A DNA stretch of 64,000 nucleotides from Bacillus sp. OV166 (GTDB lineage: Bacteria > Bacillota > Bacilli > Bacillales > Cytobacillaceae): assembly GCF_900177675.1 (NCBI RefSeq), contig NZ_FXWM01000001.1:5713001-5777000 (forward strand). Reading direction: 5' to 3'. Made by a program: the position numbers and the translations under genes. Below, piece by piece: positions 62,963 to 64,000 of this stretch. The notes under the pieces were generated by a model. It was given only the letters and a program-made list of their open reading frames with translations, had not been told where the DNA came from and did not search any database. How positions within the stretch are numbered: position 1 is the stretch's first letter; every line of letters starts with the position of its first letter.

Positions 62963-63000
62963 TTTCACAGCTCCCTGGACATACTTATACTCGTAGGAAC

Positions 63001-63744
63001 CTACTTCCCAGTTTGGGTTTCGCTTCCCTCGTAGCTATTTTTCAGCCTAAATTTGAACTCAACCCGCCTTGACTGGGCACGGTCCACCTTGCCATTAACG
63101 ATCTTCAGCTGGCTCTCAGACCGCCCGTTGGCGGTAATATTTTTTGTTACCTGATTTTTATATGGAAAATCTCCGAATTCATCACTTAAAATGTATTTCA
63201 CGACACTGAAGGCCCTGCGCTGGGATAGATCGAGATTATACATATAGTCGCCTTTATCATCGGTATGCCCTTCGACCACGACTTCAGCAATACTGTCGTT
63301 ATACTTTCCGTAAAGTGTCTTAAAATAAATGGGGATAAACTTATCCAGCTGTTTTTTAAATTCTGGCTTAATAACATCCTTGCCCTTTTCAAATAACAAG
63401 TCATCCTTAAATTTAATTGCACCCGTATCTTTATCGATCGAAATTTCCATATGCTGCTTTTTAAATTCCTTGTCTAAATCTTTGACGATATCCTTTTGAA
63501 TGTAGGATAACGCCTCAATCTGCTTTTCTTTTTCAGCAATTTGCTTTGCTTGTTTTTTGATTTCCGTCTGGCTTTCCATCGCTTTTGCCTGCATGGCTTT
63601 GCTTTCTTTATTTATACTAATGATGATCGCGACAAAGATAATTAGGACAACTAAAAGGATGGTTGATAACAAATCTGTAAACGTGGGCCAGAAATCCGAT
63701 TCTCCGGAACCGTCATTGATTAGTCGTTTATATTTTTCCTTCAT
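63001..63744 (-). CDS. ZorB/MotB-like OmpA-family stator protein (247 aa)
   Basis: A single N-terminal membrane helix (about 22-43) carries a MotB-like entry with Asp24 in WPTFTDLLS, followed by a coiled coil and an OmpA-type peptidoglycan-binding domain (EGHTDDKGDYMYN, LSQRRAFSVVKYI, GRSESQ). This is the layout of MotB and ZorB, which form proton-driven stators with MotA/ZorA. No flagellar genes are in this window, and the partner upstream has a long helical tail, which favours a Zorya-type motor. AAAGGG precedes the ATG. Confidence 0.8.
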   Translation of the reverse strand: MKEKYKRLINDGSGESDFWPTFTDLLSTILLVVLIIFVAIIISINKESKAMQAKAMESQTEIKKQAKQIAEKEKQIEALSYIQKDIVKDLDKEFKKQHMEISIDKDTGAIKFKDDLLFEKGKDVIKPEFKKQLDKFIPIYFKTLYGKYNDSIAEVVVEGHTDDKGDYMYNLDLSQRRAFSVVKYILSDEFGDFPYKNQVTKNITANGRSESQLKIVNGKVDRAQSRRVEFKFRLKNSYEGSETQTGK

Positions 63745-63760
63745 TGCTCAGACCCTTTTC

Positions 63761-64000
63761 CTATTTTGATAGATTAACTGCATATTGTTTTTCGTTCATT
63801 TTTTCTGAAAAGGTTTCTAGACTCTTCATTAAATCATTCAAAGTGGACTCAAGGGAGTTTAAAGCTTCAGGTGTCTCCTTAGCCCCTTGTGAAAAGCTTT
63901 GGTCCAGTTTACCGATGAGATCATTGGTATTTTTAAGATTATTGCTTAGGGCGTTTAGACTCGTTTCTAAAGATTGATTCGATGACTCTTGAATGCTTGT
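63761..64000 (-). CDS. C-terminal tail of a probable ZorA/MotA-like partner (partial)
   Basis: The open minus-strand frame enters from the right edge and ends at TAG (63761-63763), 16 bases before the ZorB-like ATG. The visible 79 residues are hydrophilic and coiled-coil-like (heptads of Leu, Ser, Asn, Lys). ZorA proteins carry such a long cytoplasmic helical tail after their membrane domain, so this is the expected partner, but the membrane part is outside the window. Confidence 0.6.
   Translation of the reverse strand, partial: TSIQESSNQSLETSLNALSNNLKNTNDLIGKLDQSFSQGAKETPEALNSLESTLNDLMKSLETFSEKMNEKQYAVNLSK

Noticed and set aside
63001..63744. Flagellar MotB
   Set aside because: No flagellar genes in the window, a pseudokinase neighbour and a helical-tail partner favour a Zorya-type stator, though MotB-like origin is clear.

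Overview
The window is chromosomal DNA from an endospore-forming Bacillota, most likely a Bacillaceae member of the Bacillus/Neobacillus type. The evidence is the conserved Bacillus block secA, hpf, comFC, comFA, degV, degU, degS, yvyE, LCP gene, tagO, a CotF-like spore coat protein, strong AGGAGG-type ribosome binding sites, low GC, and dispersed repeats of a kind common in Bacillus genomes. I see no rRNA, tRNA or CRISPR array.

Region 1 (1-12.9 kb) is housekeeping and regulation: secA; hpf facing secA, with a 52-bp hairpin tandem array between them; a CotF-like gene; comFC and comFA without comFB; degV; degU and degS; yvyE; and a LytR-CpsA-Psr (LCP) ligase. The flagellar genes that lie between comFC and hpf in B. 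subtilis are absent.

Region 2 (12.9-43.4 kb) is a cell-wall region. tagO, tagA, tagH, tagG, tagB, tagD, three further CDP-polyol phosphotransferase-family genes (one fused to a GT2 glycosyltransferase), tarJ and tarI lie on the minus strand. Together they encode the linkage unit, both CDP-glycerol and CDP-ribitol supply, polymerisation and export of wall teichoic acid. Next come a five-PA14-repeat glucosaminidase autolysin that appears to lack a canonical start codon, a three-gene Gtr-type glycosylation operon, a TarP/TarS-like GT2 gene, a C39-like peptidase, a broken class-A-like serine hydrolase, a second LCP gene (tagU-like), a LysM-3D wall protein with a possible WalR site, an L,D-transpeptidase with three repeats, and a CPBP protease.

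Region 3 (44-64 kb, running off the right end) is the unusual part. It has a VWA membrane protein, a 1130-aa tubulin/FtsZ-like protein, a 781-aa unknown, a second VWA membrane protein, a 212-aa unknown, a TRAFAC-type GTPase translationally coupled to a GAP1-like membrane protein, a membrane-anchored pseudokinase, a ZorB/MotB-like protein and the tail of a probable ZorA/MotA-like partner. Three divergent genes on the left (a small membrane peptide, a zinc-ribbon membrane protein and a membrane-anchored helical protein) probably belong to it. This reads as one envelope-associated, NTP-driven machine, perhaps a defence or conflict system; its function is inferred. Three copies of a 147-bp structured repeat fill three consecutive gaps of its main operon.
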